Shown here: one piece after another, positions 7,784 through 15,419 of the stretch | Numbering within the stretch: position 1 is the first letter of the stretch | Layout of the letters: each line of letters starts with the position of its first letter | Source of the DNA: a virus | Direction: 5' to 3' (one strand) | Length of the DNA stretch: 30,725 nucleotides | Virus record (IMG/VR): IMGVR_UViG_3300043425_000946 | Coordinates: 1 to 30,725 of that record | Made by a program: the position numbers and the translations under genes | Notes under the pieces: generated by a model | The model's input: the letters and a program-made list of their open reading frames with translations, nothing else | What the model was told of the DNA's origin: nothing | Databases searched by the model: none

Positions 7784-7791
7784 CATAAATA
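7784..7791 (+). promoter_or_regulatory. Late-type promoter motif upstream of the gene at 7821
   Basis: CATAAATA matches the NATAAATA late consensus. It lies directly after the terminator and 29 bp before the start codon, where a new promoter is needed. Confidence 0.5.
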
Positions 7792-7820
7792 AAAGTAACA
7801 TATGTAATTAGGGTTAGTCT

Positions 7821-8900
7821 ATGAGTACTGATGCGCTTGCATTTAAACAAATTGCACAATTTCTAAATGCCATATCACAAAAGTATAATTTTGGTGTAGC
7901 TAAAACTTTCCCTACGGGTCGTCCAGCATCTGACAAAAGTAACACCCGCGAATTTAGAATGCAGTTGATCAACACCTCAAACGATACATCGGACACATAC
8001 AAAAAAGAACTTACAAAACTTATAGCAGCGGATAAGTCTTTTAAAAATATTAAGTTCAATGAGATATCACCAAATAGCTCCAAGTACTCATCTGTCTCTT
8101 TTAGTGCTGACGGCAGAAATTATGATGTTGTCATAAGCAAAGGAGCAAATAAAGGTGAGAATTTTGAGAAGCGTGTGGTATCTGATTTGCAAAGAGTCTT
8201 CTCTAGAAGTGAAGTAAATTTATCATACGAGACATTGATTGAGCAACTTACAAATGCTAACCCAAAATTTGTGGCAAATGAAATAAAGAGTGTTAAGCAA
8301 AGAACAGGTTCAACTAAAAAAGCTGGGGTTCCAATCGAAAAACTAGGTGAAATTATAGGTGATATAGTACTTACCGACTCATCCAACAATAATTGGTTTA
8401 TATCACTTAAGGACATCAATGGTGATACTTTTAGTTCATATGACGGAGCTTCAACACTATTCTCTGCTGATGGAGATTTGGATCGAGCATCACCTGGCGC
8501 ATCATTTTTAAATACTTTTGGTGTAAATCTTAATAAGGTTCAAGAAAGTTTTGATGAACGAAATAATAAGAAAAAAGCCCGTCAAAAATTACCTGTTTAT
8601 AAACAAAATAATCCTATTATAAAAAGCATATTTCGAAGAGCTTGGGGTATGAATTATTTCTACGTTCGTAAAACTTCAACCAGTCAATGGAAAACTTTTT
8701 GGTTAAGCAAAGAACGTCTTGACCAATTAACTTCTAATATTAAAGTAACAGAAGTTAGATACCCAAATAAATCATCAAAACAAATTACTATAGTTTGTAA
8801 TAATGCTTATGCTGACTATATTATAGAAATAAGAAATAGTAAGGGCGGTGAGTATCCAAATGATATTAAATTTAGAGTCAGGAAGGTAGATATTAAATGA
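7821..8900 (+). CDS. Putative nuclease-like protein, possible PD-(D/E)XK fold
   Basis: A 359-aa protein I cannot place firmly. The central part reads GENFEKRVV (113-120), then GDIVL (180-184) and, eleven residues later, FISLKD (193-198). The Glu helix, Asp strand and S-L-K strand order suits the E...D...(E/S)XK catalytic core of restriction-like nucleases. The C-terminal end (DYIIEIRNSKGGEYP) also recalls restriction-like proteins. The gene is visibly more AT-rich than its neighbours and uses A/T-ending codons (AAA, AAT, TTA), suggesting recent acquisition. An AGGG ribosome site precedes the ATG, and the stop overlaps the next start (ATGA). It could instead be a non-enzymatic DNA-binding or virion protein. 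Confidence 0.45.
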   Translation: MSTDALAFKQIAQFLNAISQKYNFGVAKTFPTGRPASDKSNTREFRMQLINTSNDTSDTYKKELTKLIAADKSFKNIKFNEISPNSSKYSSVSFSADGRNYDVVISKGANKGENFEKRVVSDLQRVFSRSEVNLSYETLIEQLTNANPKFVANEIKSVKQRTGSTKKAGVPIEKLGEIIGDIVLTDSSNNNWFISLKDINGDTFSSYDGASTLFSADGDLDRASPGASFLNTFGVNLNKVQESFDERNNKKKARQKLPVYKQNNPIIKSIFRRAWGMNYFYVRKTSTSQWKTFWLSKERLDQLTSNIKVTEVRYPNKSSKQITIVCNNAYADYIIEIRNSKGGEYPNDIKFRVRKVDIK

Positions 8901-10783
8901 AGAGTTACATTACTTTTCTTATAGAATCTCTTGATGTAGACAAGCTAAAGCATCTTGAGCATGCAGAAGATCATATCATCCATGGTGGCGATGAAGGAGT
9001 CAAGCATGCTGCGGATAATCTTGATGATTTGCACAACTTCATGCGTGGTAAAAAGTCAAAGTCTAAGGTAACTGTCAAGTATGACGGCTCACCCAGTGTG
9101 GTTTTTGGGCATCATCCGGAGACCAGTAGATTTTTTGTAGCATCCAAGTCTGCATTTAATGTTGATCCAAAGATCAACTACAGTCACGAAGACATAGATA
9201 GAAATCACGGTCATGCACCAGGACTTGCTTCAAAGCTCAAGTCAGCACTAGATCATCTACCTAAGGTAATGCCACCTGGCGGTGGTGTTTACCAAGGCGA
9301 CTTCCTTTATGATCATGACGATCTGAGGAATGAAGGCGGAAAGTACAAGTTCACACCTAATACGATCACGTATGGTGCTGATAAAGAATCTGCTCAGGGT
9401 AGAAAAATAGCAGCATCAAAGATGGGCTTTGTGGTCCATACCAAGTATGCCGGCAAGAAGCTGGACGATATGAAGGCCGGGTTTGATGTTGACCATGGAG
9501 CATTCAGACAAGATCCACATGTTAATCTAGTCAACCCAGAAGTTCGTCCTGATGTTAATCACAAGCATGATGAAGCATCACAAAAGGAATATGAAGGTCA
9601 TATGGCCAAGGCTCTAGATTCTTACAGGAAAGTTACTCCTGAAGCTCTAGATACAATGAAAGATCATGATTCTCATCTGAAGATGTATATCAATAGCACA
9701 GTTAGGGATGGTACTAAACCAACTACTGGAGGCTATATCAAGCATCTAGAAAAGAGACGTGATACTGAAGCCGCAAAGGTAAAGACCGATGCTGCCAAAA
9801 ACAAGAAGAATGAGCAGTTCAATGGGATGATTGAACGTGTCAAGCAGCACGAACCTGCATTGTCTTCAGGTCTTGAGATGCACGGGCATCTGCAAAGAGC
9901 TAAAGATACTTTGATTAAGGCTCTTGGTAACCCAACGGAATTTGAACATAGCGTCGGTGGTAACGAAGTAAAGCCTGAAGGCTTTGTGTCAATAAGAAAT
10001 GGCCGTCCTACCAAGCTAGTTGATAGAGCCGAGTTCAGTCGCTTTAACTTTGCAAATAACCGTGGTCGTACCGATCCTGCAGCAACGCCACCGCCTGACA
10101 AAGAAGTTCATCACGTATTTGCATTCGGTCGAATGAATCCACCAACCGCAGGTCATGCGGCCCTTGTTAATAAAGTCAAGGAAGTTGCTAAGGCAAATAA
10201 TGCCGATCATTCCATTGTCCTTTCTCACTCACAAGATCCAGAAAAGAATCCATTGTCCGCAGAGCAAAAGCTCAAGCATGCTAAGAGATTCTTTCCAGGT
10301 ACTAATTTGTCTGTAGCAACCAAAGAAATGCCTACATTCATGCATCATCTTAAGGCACTGCATGGTAAAGGTGTAACTCATCTAACTATGGTTGCAGGTT
10401 CTGATAGAGTAGAAGAATACAAGAAACTTATTGATCGGTATAATGGTCCAGGCAAGGACTTCAACTTCAAGTCTGCCAATGTTGTGTCTGCTGGTGAAAG
10501 AGATCCGGATGCAGAAGGTGTGGCTGGTATGTCGGCATCAAAAATGCGAGCACATGTAGCAGCAAATAACCTTCGAGGCTTCAAGCAGGGAATTCCAGAT
10601 CATGTAAGTCCTGCACATGCACAAGAAATGTTTGATGATGTAAAGGCTGGTATGAATGCACCAAAACCTGTAAAGCCTCCGAAGCCTAAGAAGCTTAAGG
10701 AAGAGCTAAATAATACAACCGGAATTATAAGATTTGGCACAGTACTTCGTGTCATTCGAGAATCGTTGGAAAGACAAAGCTAA
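8897..10783 (+). CDS. Fused ligase-like nucleotidyltransferase and HxGH adenylyl/cytidylyltransferase, likely capsid-targeted
   Basis: The 628-aa protein has three parts. (1) The N-terminus MKSYITFLIE resembles the capsid-targeting peptides of T4 internal head proteins; LIE|S at 8-11 fits the T4 gp21 cleavage rule (L/I-X-E). (2) Residues about 50-385 look like a polynucleotide-ligase-type nucleotidyltransferase: motif I KYDGS (K61), VYQGDFLY (131-138), FTPNTITY (152-159), EGFVSI (361-366) and KLVDR (373-377). The spacing between motifs is unusually long. (3) Residues about 405-585 resemble an NMN-adenylyltransferase/cytidylyltransferase fold: FAFGRMNPPTAGH (408-420) as the HxGH-type motif and MSASKMR (545-551) as the ISSTxxR-type motif. 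A basic, Pro-rich tail follows. Similar fusions occur in T4-like phages of marine bacteria. Substrates are unknown. Confidence 0.75.
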   Translation: MKSYITFLIESLDVDKLKHLEHAEDHIIHGGDEGVKHAADNLDDLHNFMRGKKSKSKVTVKYDGSPSVVFGHHPETSRFFVASKSAFNVDPKINYSHEDIDRNHGHAPGLASKLKSALDHLPKVMPPGGGVYQGDFLYDHDDLRNEGGKYKFTPNTITYGADKESAQGRKIAASKMGFVVHTKYAGKKLDDMKAGFDVDHGAFRQDPHVNLVNPEVRPDVNHKHDEASQKEYEGHMAKALDSYRKVTPEALDTMKDHDSHLKMYINSTVRDGTKPTTGGYIKHLEKRRDTEAAKVKTDAAKNKKNEQFNGMIERVKQHEPALSSGLEMHGHLQRAKDTLIKALGNPTEFEHSVGGNEVKPEGFVSIRNGRPTKLVDRAEFSRFNFANNRGRTDPAATPPPDKEVHHVFAFGRMNPPTAGHAALVNKVKEVAKANNADHSIVLSHSQDPEKNPLSAEQKLKHAKRFFPGTNLSVATKEMPTFMHHLKALHGKGVTHLTMVAGSDRVEEYKKLIDRYNGPGKDFNFKSANVVSAGERDPDAEGVAGMSASKMRAHVAANNLRGFKQGIPDHVSPAHAQEMFDDVKAGMNAPKPVKPPKPKKLKEELNNTTGIIRFGTVLRVIRESLERQS

Positions 10784-12096
10784 TGGCACAATTTAGAAAA
10801 GATTCGCATCAGTATCTACCAGATGGCAAAACCATCTTTGAAGTAGTCATGTTGTCGGATCAATACGGCAATCTTGTTGGTCCTGCTAATCCATCAGGAA
10901 CTGCGGTTGATGCATTTGGCCGAGCAAGAATGTCGACTCCCCTTACTCTGTTTGATTCTTCTCACAGATATAAGGATAACGGTTTATGGGCTACATCCAA
11001 TACTGCAGGTGCTACATATGCACATAATGCTAATTCGGGTCTCATCGAACTAAATCTACCGACAACACTGAATGCAGAAATTGTCCGTGAAACCGTAAAG
11101 GTATTTTCATACCAGCCTGGTAAGTCATTGCAGTCTCTAAACACATTTGTATTCAACCCAGCAAAAGCAGGTTTGAGACAAAGAGTTGGTTACTTTGGCG
11201 CACAAAACGGAATATACCTTGAACTAGATGGCTCGACTCTCTATTTTGTTGAGAGATCATATTCTACAGGTGTACTAGCAGAAACCAGAGTTGCTCAAGC
11301 AGACTGGAATATTGATACACTTCTAGGCAGTGTGGCTTCAAGTCCGTCGCAGATCGCACTTGATATTTCAAAGGCTCAAATTCTATTCACAGATATTGAA
11401 TGGCTAGGTCTTGGCACAGTACGATGTGGATTTGTCATCGACGGCAGATTGATTCATTGTCACTCATTCCATCATGCTAATCGTATCACTTCAACATATA
11501 TGACTACAGCAAGTCTGCCGGTTAGATATGAAATCAAGAATACAACTGCTACTGCTACCCCTAGTACAATGAAGCAAGTTTGCTCGACTGTTATTTCGGA
11601 AGGTGGTTATGAACTACGTGGCGATCAATGGTCGGTTGGAACACCTGTTCAAACACCTAAGACATTAGCAACAGCAGGCACATATTATCCAGTTGTTTCT
11701 ATACAGTTAAAGTCGACAAATCTTGATGCGATTGCTATTTTGACTGCACTATCTATTCTTGGTATTAACTCTAATCCTTGTAATGCTGCATGGCGAGTTA
11801 TAAGAGGTGGCACATTAGCATCACCATCCTGGCAACCGGCAGGTAATGACAGCTCAGTTGAATATGATATGTCTGCTACCGGTATTACTGGTGGCCAGAT
11901 ACTAGCACAAGGCTATATCGGTATTACTAACCAGGCATCACAGACAATTGACGTATTGAAAGAAGCATTGTTTAAGTTTCAGTTGCAACGTAATAGTCTA
12001 ACAAGCACACCTGAGCCAATTACAGTTGCTATGTCAGGATCAGTTAACTCAGTTAATGCTCTTGCATCAATGGACTGGGAAGAAGTTACTAGATAA
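10783..12096 (+). CDS. Virion structural protein (437 aa)
   Basis: The ATG overlaps the previous stop by one base. The N-terminal DAFGRARMSTPLTLFDSSHRY resembles a conserved signature of structural proteins in T4-like cyanophages and pelagiphages. The body is beta-rich and Ser/Thr/Ala-rich, with few charged residues, typical of virion surface or tail-associated proteins. No enzyme motif is seen. Exact virion location unknown. Confidence 0.75.
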   Translation: MAQFRKDSHQYLPDGKTIFEVVMLSDQYGNLVGPANPSGTAVDAFGRARMSTPLTLFDSSHRYKDNGLWATSNTAGATYAHNANSGLIELNLPTTLNAEIVRETVKVFSYQPGKSLQSLNTFVFNPAKAGLRQRVGYFGAQNGIYLELDGSTLYFVERSYSTGVLAETRVAQADWNIDTLLGSVASSPSQIALDISKAQILFTDIEWLGLGTVRCGFVIDGRLIHCHSFHHANRITSTYMTTASLPVRYEIKNTTATATPSTMKQVCSTVISEGGYELRGDQWSVGTPVQTPKTLATAGTYYPVVSIQLKSTNLDAIAILTALSILGINSNPCNAAWRVIRGGTLASPSWQPAGNDSSVEYDMSATGITGGQILAQGYIGITNQASQTIDVLKEALFKFQLQRNSLTSTPEPITVAMSGSVNSVNALASMDWEEVTR

Positions 12097-12103
12097 TATC
12101 TTT

Positions 12104-12111
12104 TATAAATA
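12104..12111 (+). promoter_or_regulatory. T4-type late promoter TATAAATA
   Basis: An exact match to the T4 late promoter lies between two genes, 23 bp before the start at 12134, and probably drives the block 12134-14466. Confidence 0.65.
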
Positions 12112-12133
12112 GCGATAACAATAGGAGCAACCT

Positions 12134-12643
12134 ATGAGCATTGAAGAAGAAAAAGTAGGCCTATGGGCAAACATTCATGCCAAGCGCAAGCGAATTGCAG
12201 CTGGTTCTGGTGAGCGGATGCGCAAGCCAGGTGAAAAGGGTGCTCCTACTGCATCCGCACTTAAGTCTGCACAAGAGTCTTTGAATCCTAATAAGGCTGT
12301 CAATAGAGAAATCGGTACTAATGCACTAACCAGTAACTACAAGAAGTCAACTCCTGGTCAGATTATCAAGCAGGTAGTACGTGAATGTCTCGGCATTGAT
12401 GAAGCTGAATATCAGGGCAGATCAGTGCCACTTGGAAAGCCTATGAAGGGTGACGTAAAGAAGTCAAAGGTCTATGTCAAGAATCCAAGCACCGGAAATG
12501 TAAAGAAAGTAGAGTTTGGCGATCCTAATATGACCATCAAGAAGCATATTCCAGGTCGCCGAAAGAGCTTTAGAGCTAGACACAATTGTGATAATCCAGG
12601 ACCAAAGACTAAGGCAAGGTATTGGAGTTGCAAGGCGTGGTAA
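12134..12643 (+). CDS. Conserved basic phage protein, DUF6321-like N-terminus
   Basis: This 169-aa, Lys/Arg-rich protein has two conserved modules. The N-terminal IHAKRKRIAAGSGERMRKPG resembles the module recognised as DUF6321 in phage proteins. The C-terminal module (GKPMKGDVKKSKVYV...GDPNM...RRKSFRARHNCDNPGPKTKARYWSCKAW) also recurs in phages, ending in a Cys/Trp-rich motif. Strong positive charge suggests contact with DNA or a role in the head. The ribosome site is AGGAG, 9 bp upstream. Confidence 0.7.
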   Translation: MSIEEEKVGLWANIHAKRKRIAAGSGERMRKPGEKGAPTASALKSAQESLNPNKAVNREIGTNALTSNYKKSTPGQIIKQVVRECLGIDEAEYQGRSVPLGKPMKGDVKKSKVYVKNPSTGNVKKVEFGDPNMTIKKHIPGRRKSFRARHNCDNPGPKTKARYWSCKAW

Positions 12644-12807
12644 AGAAGTATAAAGACTTTGTAAAAGAACTTTCTGTTCCTCAAGGAACAACCGGTAAGA
12701 GAAAAGAACTTTCTACGCCAATGGTTGCAATTAGAATGGCTAGCGGTAAAATAGAAAAACACCCGCCTGGCAAGAGCGGAAGCTCTGGTGGTGGTAACGG
12801 AGGCTAA
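12637..12807 (+). CDS. Small virion-associated peptide with capsid-targeting-like N-terminus (56 aa)
   Basis: The GTG start at 12637 overlaps the upstream stop codon; GGAG at 12624-12627 is the ribosome site. The N-terminus MVKKYKDFVKEL resembles the T4 capsid-targeting peptide (MKTYQEFI.E), though V replaces I/L before X-E. The rest is basic and ends in a flexible Gly/Ser tail (GSSGGGNGG). A TTG at 12622 would add five residues but fits the ribosome site less well. It may be a processed internal head peptide. Confidence 0.5.
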   Translation: MVKKYKDFVKELSVPQGTTGKRKELSTPMVAIRMASGKIEKHPPGKSGSSGGGNGG

Positions 12808-12808
12808 T

Positions 12809-13243
12809 ATGGATGATCTAACACAACAGATGAAGGTAGCACTGGCTTCTACCTTTGCTTTTTATCTCAAGGCACATAACTTCCATTGGAATGTTGAAGG
12901 TCCTGGTTTTCCACAGTATCATGCATTGTTTGGTGATATCTATGCAGAAGTATGGGGTGCAGTAGATGCTATTGCTGAGCACATAAGAACACTTGATTCT
13001 TATGCACCAGGAAGCTTGCGTAGATTCTCACAACTTTCTGTAATTCAAGATCAGGTTAATATTCCCGATGCTCGAGGAATGCTCAGTGAGCTACAAACAG
13101 ATAACGTAGAACTCATTACAGAGCTTGATAAGGCATTTAGATTGGCCGAAAAGGCTGACAAGAGTGGAATTGCTAACTTCTTTCAAGACCGAATTGACAT
13201 TCATGAAAAGCATGGATGGATGCTCAGAGCTTCTAGCAAATGA
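12809..13243 (+). CDS. Dps-like ferritin
   Basis: A 144-aa four-helix protein starting after GGAGG. The block HNFHWNVEGPGFPQYHALFG and D53..E57 (DAIAEHI) are the Dps ferroxidase signature. H26, H38, D53 and E57 keep the spacing of Listeria/E. coli Dps. The acid usually four residues after the second His is Gly42, with Asp43 next to it, so one metal ligand may be shifted. Dps dodecamers oxidise iron with peroxide and can bind DNA. No long basic N-terminal tail is present, so DNA binding is doubtful. The gene sits among virion genes with late-type promoters, so it may be packaged or act late. It overlaps the next gene by 4 bp. Confidence 0.85.
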   Translation: MDDLTQQMKVALASTFAFYLKAHNFHWNVEGPGFPQYHALFGDIYAEVWGAVDAIAEHIRTLDSYAPGSLRRFSQLSVIQDQVNIPDARGMLSELQTDNVELITELDKAFRLAEKADKSGIANFFQDRIDIHEKHGWMLRASSK

Positions 13244-14466
13244 CCACCAATTATCGTAACGAAATTAGCAAACGTACAATAAGGTCAGCACCGCAGAGTG
13301 GTAAGCATCACGGGGAAGGTCCGTCTGATGGTGCTCAACGTAATGCTAGAATTGCAGCTGTTGTAGCCGCTAAAAAGGCAGACAGTAAAGCTACAAAAGA
13401 AAAGAACATAGCCGATCGCACAGCGGCTGCCGAGAAGCGCAAGAAGGAAACACTGGCTATGGCTACAGAACAATCATCAGGTACTGAGGCTCGTGTAAAG
13501 ATTAAGAATGTATCTAGACCGGATGATCCAGCGCCGGACTCTAAGGACTCTAAGCTAGTTAAGACTGGTGAAATCAAAACAAAGAAAATTGACGAAGGAA
13601 GATCAATGTCAATCAACAGAAACTTTGGGCTTCCTGAAAGCCTTATTGCTGCTACTCGTGCACTTCTAGAGAAGAGAAATGAGTCTGCAAATAATGTCGG
13701 CAAGGGTAAGACGGTAGTTGATACCGATCCTGAAACCAATGACCGAGACGTCAATGACGACATTACCGAAAAGAAGGGCAAGAAGAAGCTTGATCCAGTC
13801 GGTAAGGAAAATGATGATATTGACAACGATGGTGATGTTGATAAGTCAGACAAGTACTTGCATAACCGCCGTAAGGCTATTGGCAAGGCAATGAAGGAAG
13901 AGACATCTAAGGATTCTGATTCTGCCGAAATTAAGAAGTCTCTGAAGGTATCTGATAAAGAAGCAAAAAGACTTGCAAATTTCCCAAAAAAGCCATACAA
14001 CAAAGACGATATTTTCACTAAGGAAGAAGTAGAATCGGTTGATGAAGCCATTAAGATAGGCTCAAGAGTAAAAATCCATGCTCCCGGTAAGGACTATCAC
14101 GGTATTGTTGGAAACGTTGGTGAAATAGATCACGGTCTGCACAATAAGTCTGAAAAGAGATATACAGTCGATTATAATAACAGATCTAAGTCTGTAACTG
14201 TCTCAAAGCCACAGATCAAGCTTCACAAGGAAGAATTCTCAGACGAAGAACTTGCTCGTCTTGAAGAGATTGCATCCAAGTTTAATATGTCCGAGGCTGC
14301 AACCGAACGCGGTCTTCAAGATCATGAGCCAAGAATTGTCAGTGGTGTAAAGGGCATGAAGAGCAAGCCATTCTCTAAGAAGTTCCCGCATGCAAAGGCA
14401 ATGGATAAGTGGATGGACAGTGATGACTACGGTAATCACGAAGTTCACAGGATCGAAAAGGCCTAA
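13240..14466 (+). CDS. Modular virion-associated protein (408 aa)
   Basis: The ATG overlaps the Dps stop codon. The protein is highly charged and patchwork-like. It has an Ala/Lys coiled region (about 25-75), then FGLPESLIAATRALLEK. A Ca-binding-like loop follows (DDIDNDGDVDKSDKYL, about 190-205) with the D-x-D-x-D spacing of dockerin/EF-hand repeats. After that comes an SH3/KOW-like stretch (IKIGSRVKIHAPGKDYHGIVG...RYTVDY) and a C-terminal block (SKPFSKKFPHAKAMDKWM). Similar modules recur in structural proteins of T4-like marine phages. No catalytic motif is seen. Confidence 0.6.
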   Translation: MTTNYRNEISKRTIRSAPQSGKHHGEGPSDGAQRNARIAAVVAAKKADSKATKEKNIADRTAAAEKRKKETLAMATEQSSGTEARVKIKNVSRPDDPAPDSKDSKLVKTGEIKTKKIDEGRSMSINRNFGLPESLIAATRALLEKRNESANNVGKGKTVVDTDPETNDRDVNDDITEKKGKKKLDPVGKENDDIDNDGDVDKSDKYLHNRRKAIGKAMKEETSKDSDSAEIKKSLKVSDKEAKRLANFPKKPYNKDDIFTKEEVESVDEAIKIGSRVKIHAPGKDYHGIVGNVGEIDHGLHNKSEKRYTVDYNNRSKSVTVSKPQIKLHKEEFSDEELARLEEIASKFNMSEAATERGLQDHEPRIVSGVKGMKSKPFSKKFPHAKAMDKWMDSDDYGNHEVHRIEKA

Positions 14467-14648
14467 TGCTTACATTTCGCGGTTGGTTTACGGAAGCAAA
14501 GAAGAATAAGAAGTTGAAGAGTAATACACCTCCAACTTCTGTTTCTTCACCGATTCGTGGTGCCAATCAAGACCAGAGTGGGTTTGGAGTCAAGCATAAT
14601 ACAGCTGACTACACTATCTCTGATGAAAACAAAATAAAGAATAAATAG
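14466..14648 (+). CDS. Small protein with capsid-targeting-like N-terminus (60 aa)
   Basis: The ATG overlaps the previous stop codon by one base. The N-terminus MLTFRGWFTEAKK resembles the 'F..FL.EA' leader peptides of head proteins in T4-like phages, with E|A as possible prohead-protease site. The remainder is polar and probably disordered (KSNTPPTSVSSPIRG). Its stop codon lies at the end of a late-promoter-like motif. Confidence 0.5.
   Translation: MLTFRGWFTEAKKNKKLKSNTPPTSVSSPIRGANQDQSGFGVKHNTADYTISDENKIKNK
14640..14647 (+). promoter_or_regulatory. Late-type promoter motif before the gene at 14676
   Basis: AATAAATA (NATAAATA consensus), 28 bp before the next start codon, overlapping the end of the upstream gene. 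Confidence 0.5.
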
Positions 14649-14675
14649 CAAAAACTTACTCATTAGGAGATAGAA

Positions 14676-15404
14676 ATGCCACTTTGGGGTAGAAATGATC
14701 AAGCCGTTACTGCAAACGGCACAACAACCGCGGAGACCTCAAGTGGGGCTCCAATTGGAACTTATACAGCAGTCAAGGCTGGCGGTGGAGCTAATGCTCA
14801 CTTCGGCAATACATCTGCAGGATCCCGTGCTGCTACAGATGTAGCAATGTTTAATAATGCTACACCCGGTGCATTCCTATCCGGAACTGCAGTCGGTGTA
14901 TTTGGTGTATCCGCACCAGAACAAGCAAATAATGTTTTAAACAATTCAGTTGAGAGTCCTGCTCATGCAGGTTGGAATCTTCGTCGTGCAGGCACAGGTC
15001 CAATTGTTAGCATCACAGCCAATGCTACACTAACAGGCTATAATAATGTTAATATCATTAGTGTAAAGTCGCCTTCAACAGATGGTACTAATGCAACAAT
15101 TAGCTACGTAACAAATGCTAGCGGCGGTTCACTTGTATTTACTATTACAAATCCTGGTACCGGTTTCAATTTAGCTACAATTCCAACTTCTAATATCTCA
15201 TTTACTAATGCTACAGGTGGTACACCAGCAGCTGGTAATACTACTGTAACCAATCTTGTTGTTACAGCTGGTGGCCGTGCAGGTCGTATTCATTATGAAA
15301 CATTGGTTGCAATGGGTTCTCTCGGTGCCCAGACTGCAGCATATGGTACTCCGGCATCCGCTAATGATGCATCAACCGATAATACCTTCTTCCCTGGTAC
15401 TTAA
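14676..15404 (+). CDS. Virion structural protein (242 aa)
   Basis: The start follows AGGAG. The protein opens MPLWGRNDQAV and is dominated by Gly, Ala, Thr and Asn with beta-strand patterning. WNLRRAGTGP and GRAGRIHYETLVAMGSLG are blocks I associate with abundant structural proteins of T4-like cyanophages and pelagiphages. It could be a head decoration or tail-associated protein. The predicted late promoter suggests high late expression. Confidence 0.65.
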   Translation: MPLWGRNDQAVTANGTTTAETSSGAPIGTYTAVKAGGGANAHFGNTSAGSRAATDVAMFNNATPGAFLSGTAVGVFGVSAPEQANNVLNNSVESPAHAGWNLRRAGTGPIVSITANATLTGYNNVNIISVKSPSTDGTNATISYVTNASGGSLVFTITNPGTGFNLATIPTSNISFTNATGGTPAAGNTTVTNLVVTAGGRAGRIHYETLVAMGSLGAQTAAYGTPASANDASTDNTFFPGT

Positions 15405-15419
15405 TAGGTAACTTATAGC

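Noticed and set aside
13335-14051. Minus-strand open frame of 238 aa opposite the gene at 13240
   Set aside because: The product is Ser/Leu-rich low-complexity sequence, the mirror of a Lys/Asp/Glu-rich gene. The plus-strand frame is coupled to its neighbours by overlaps.
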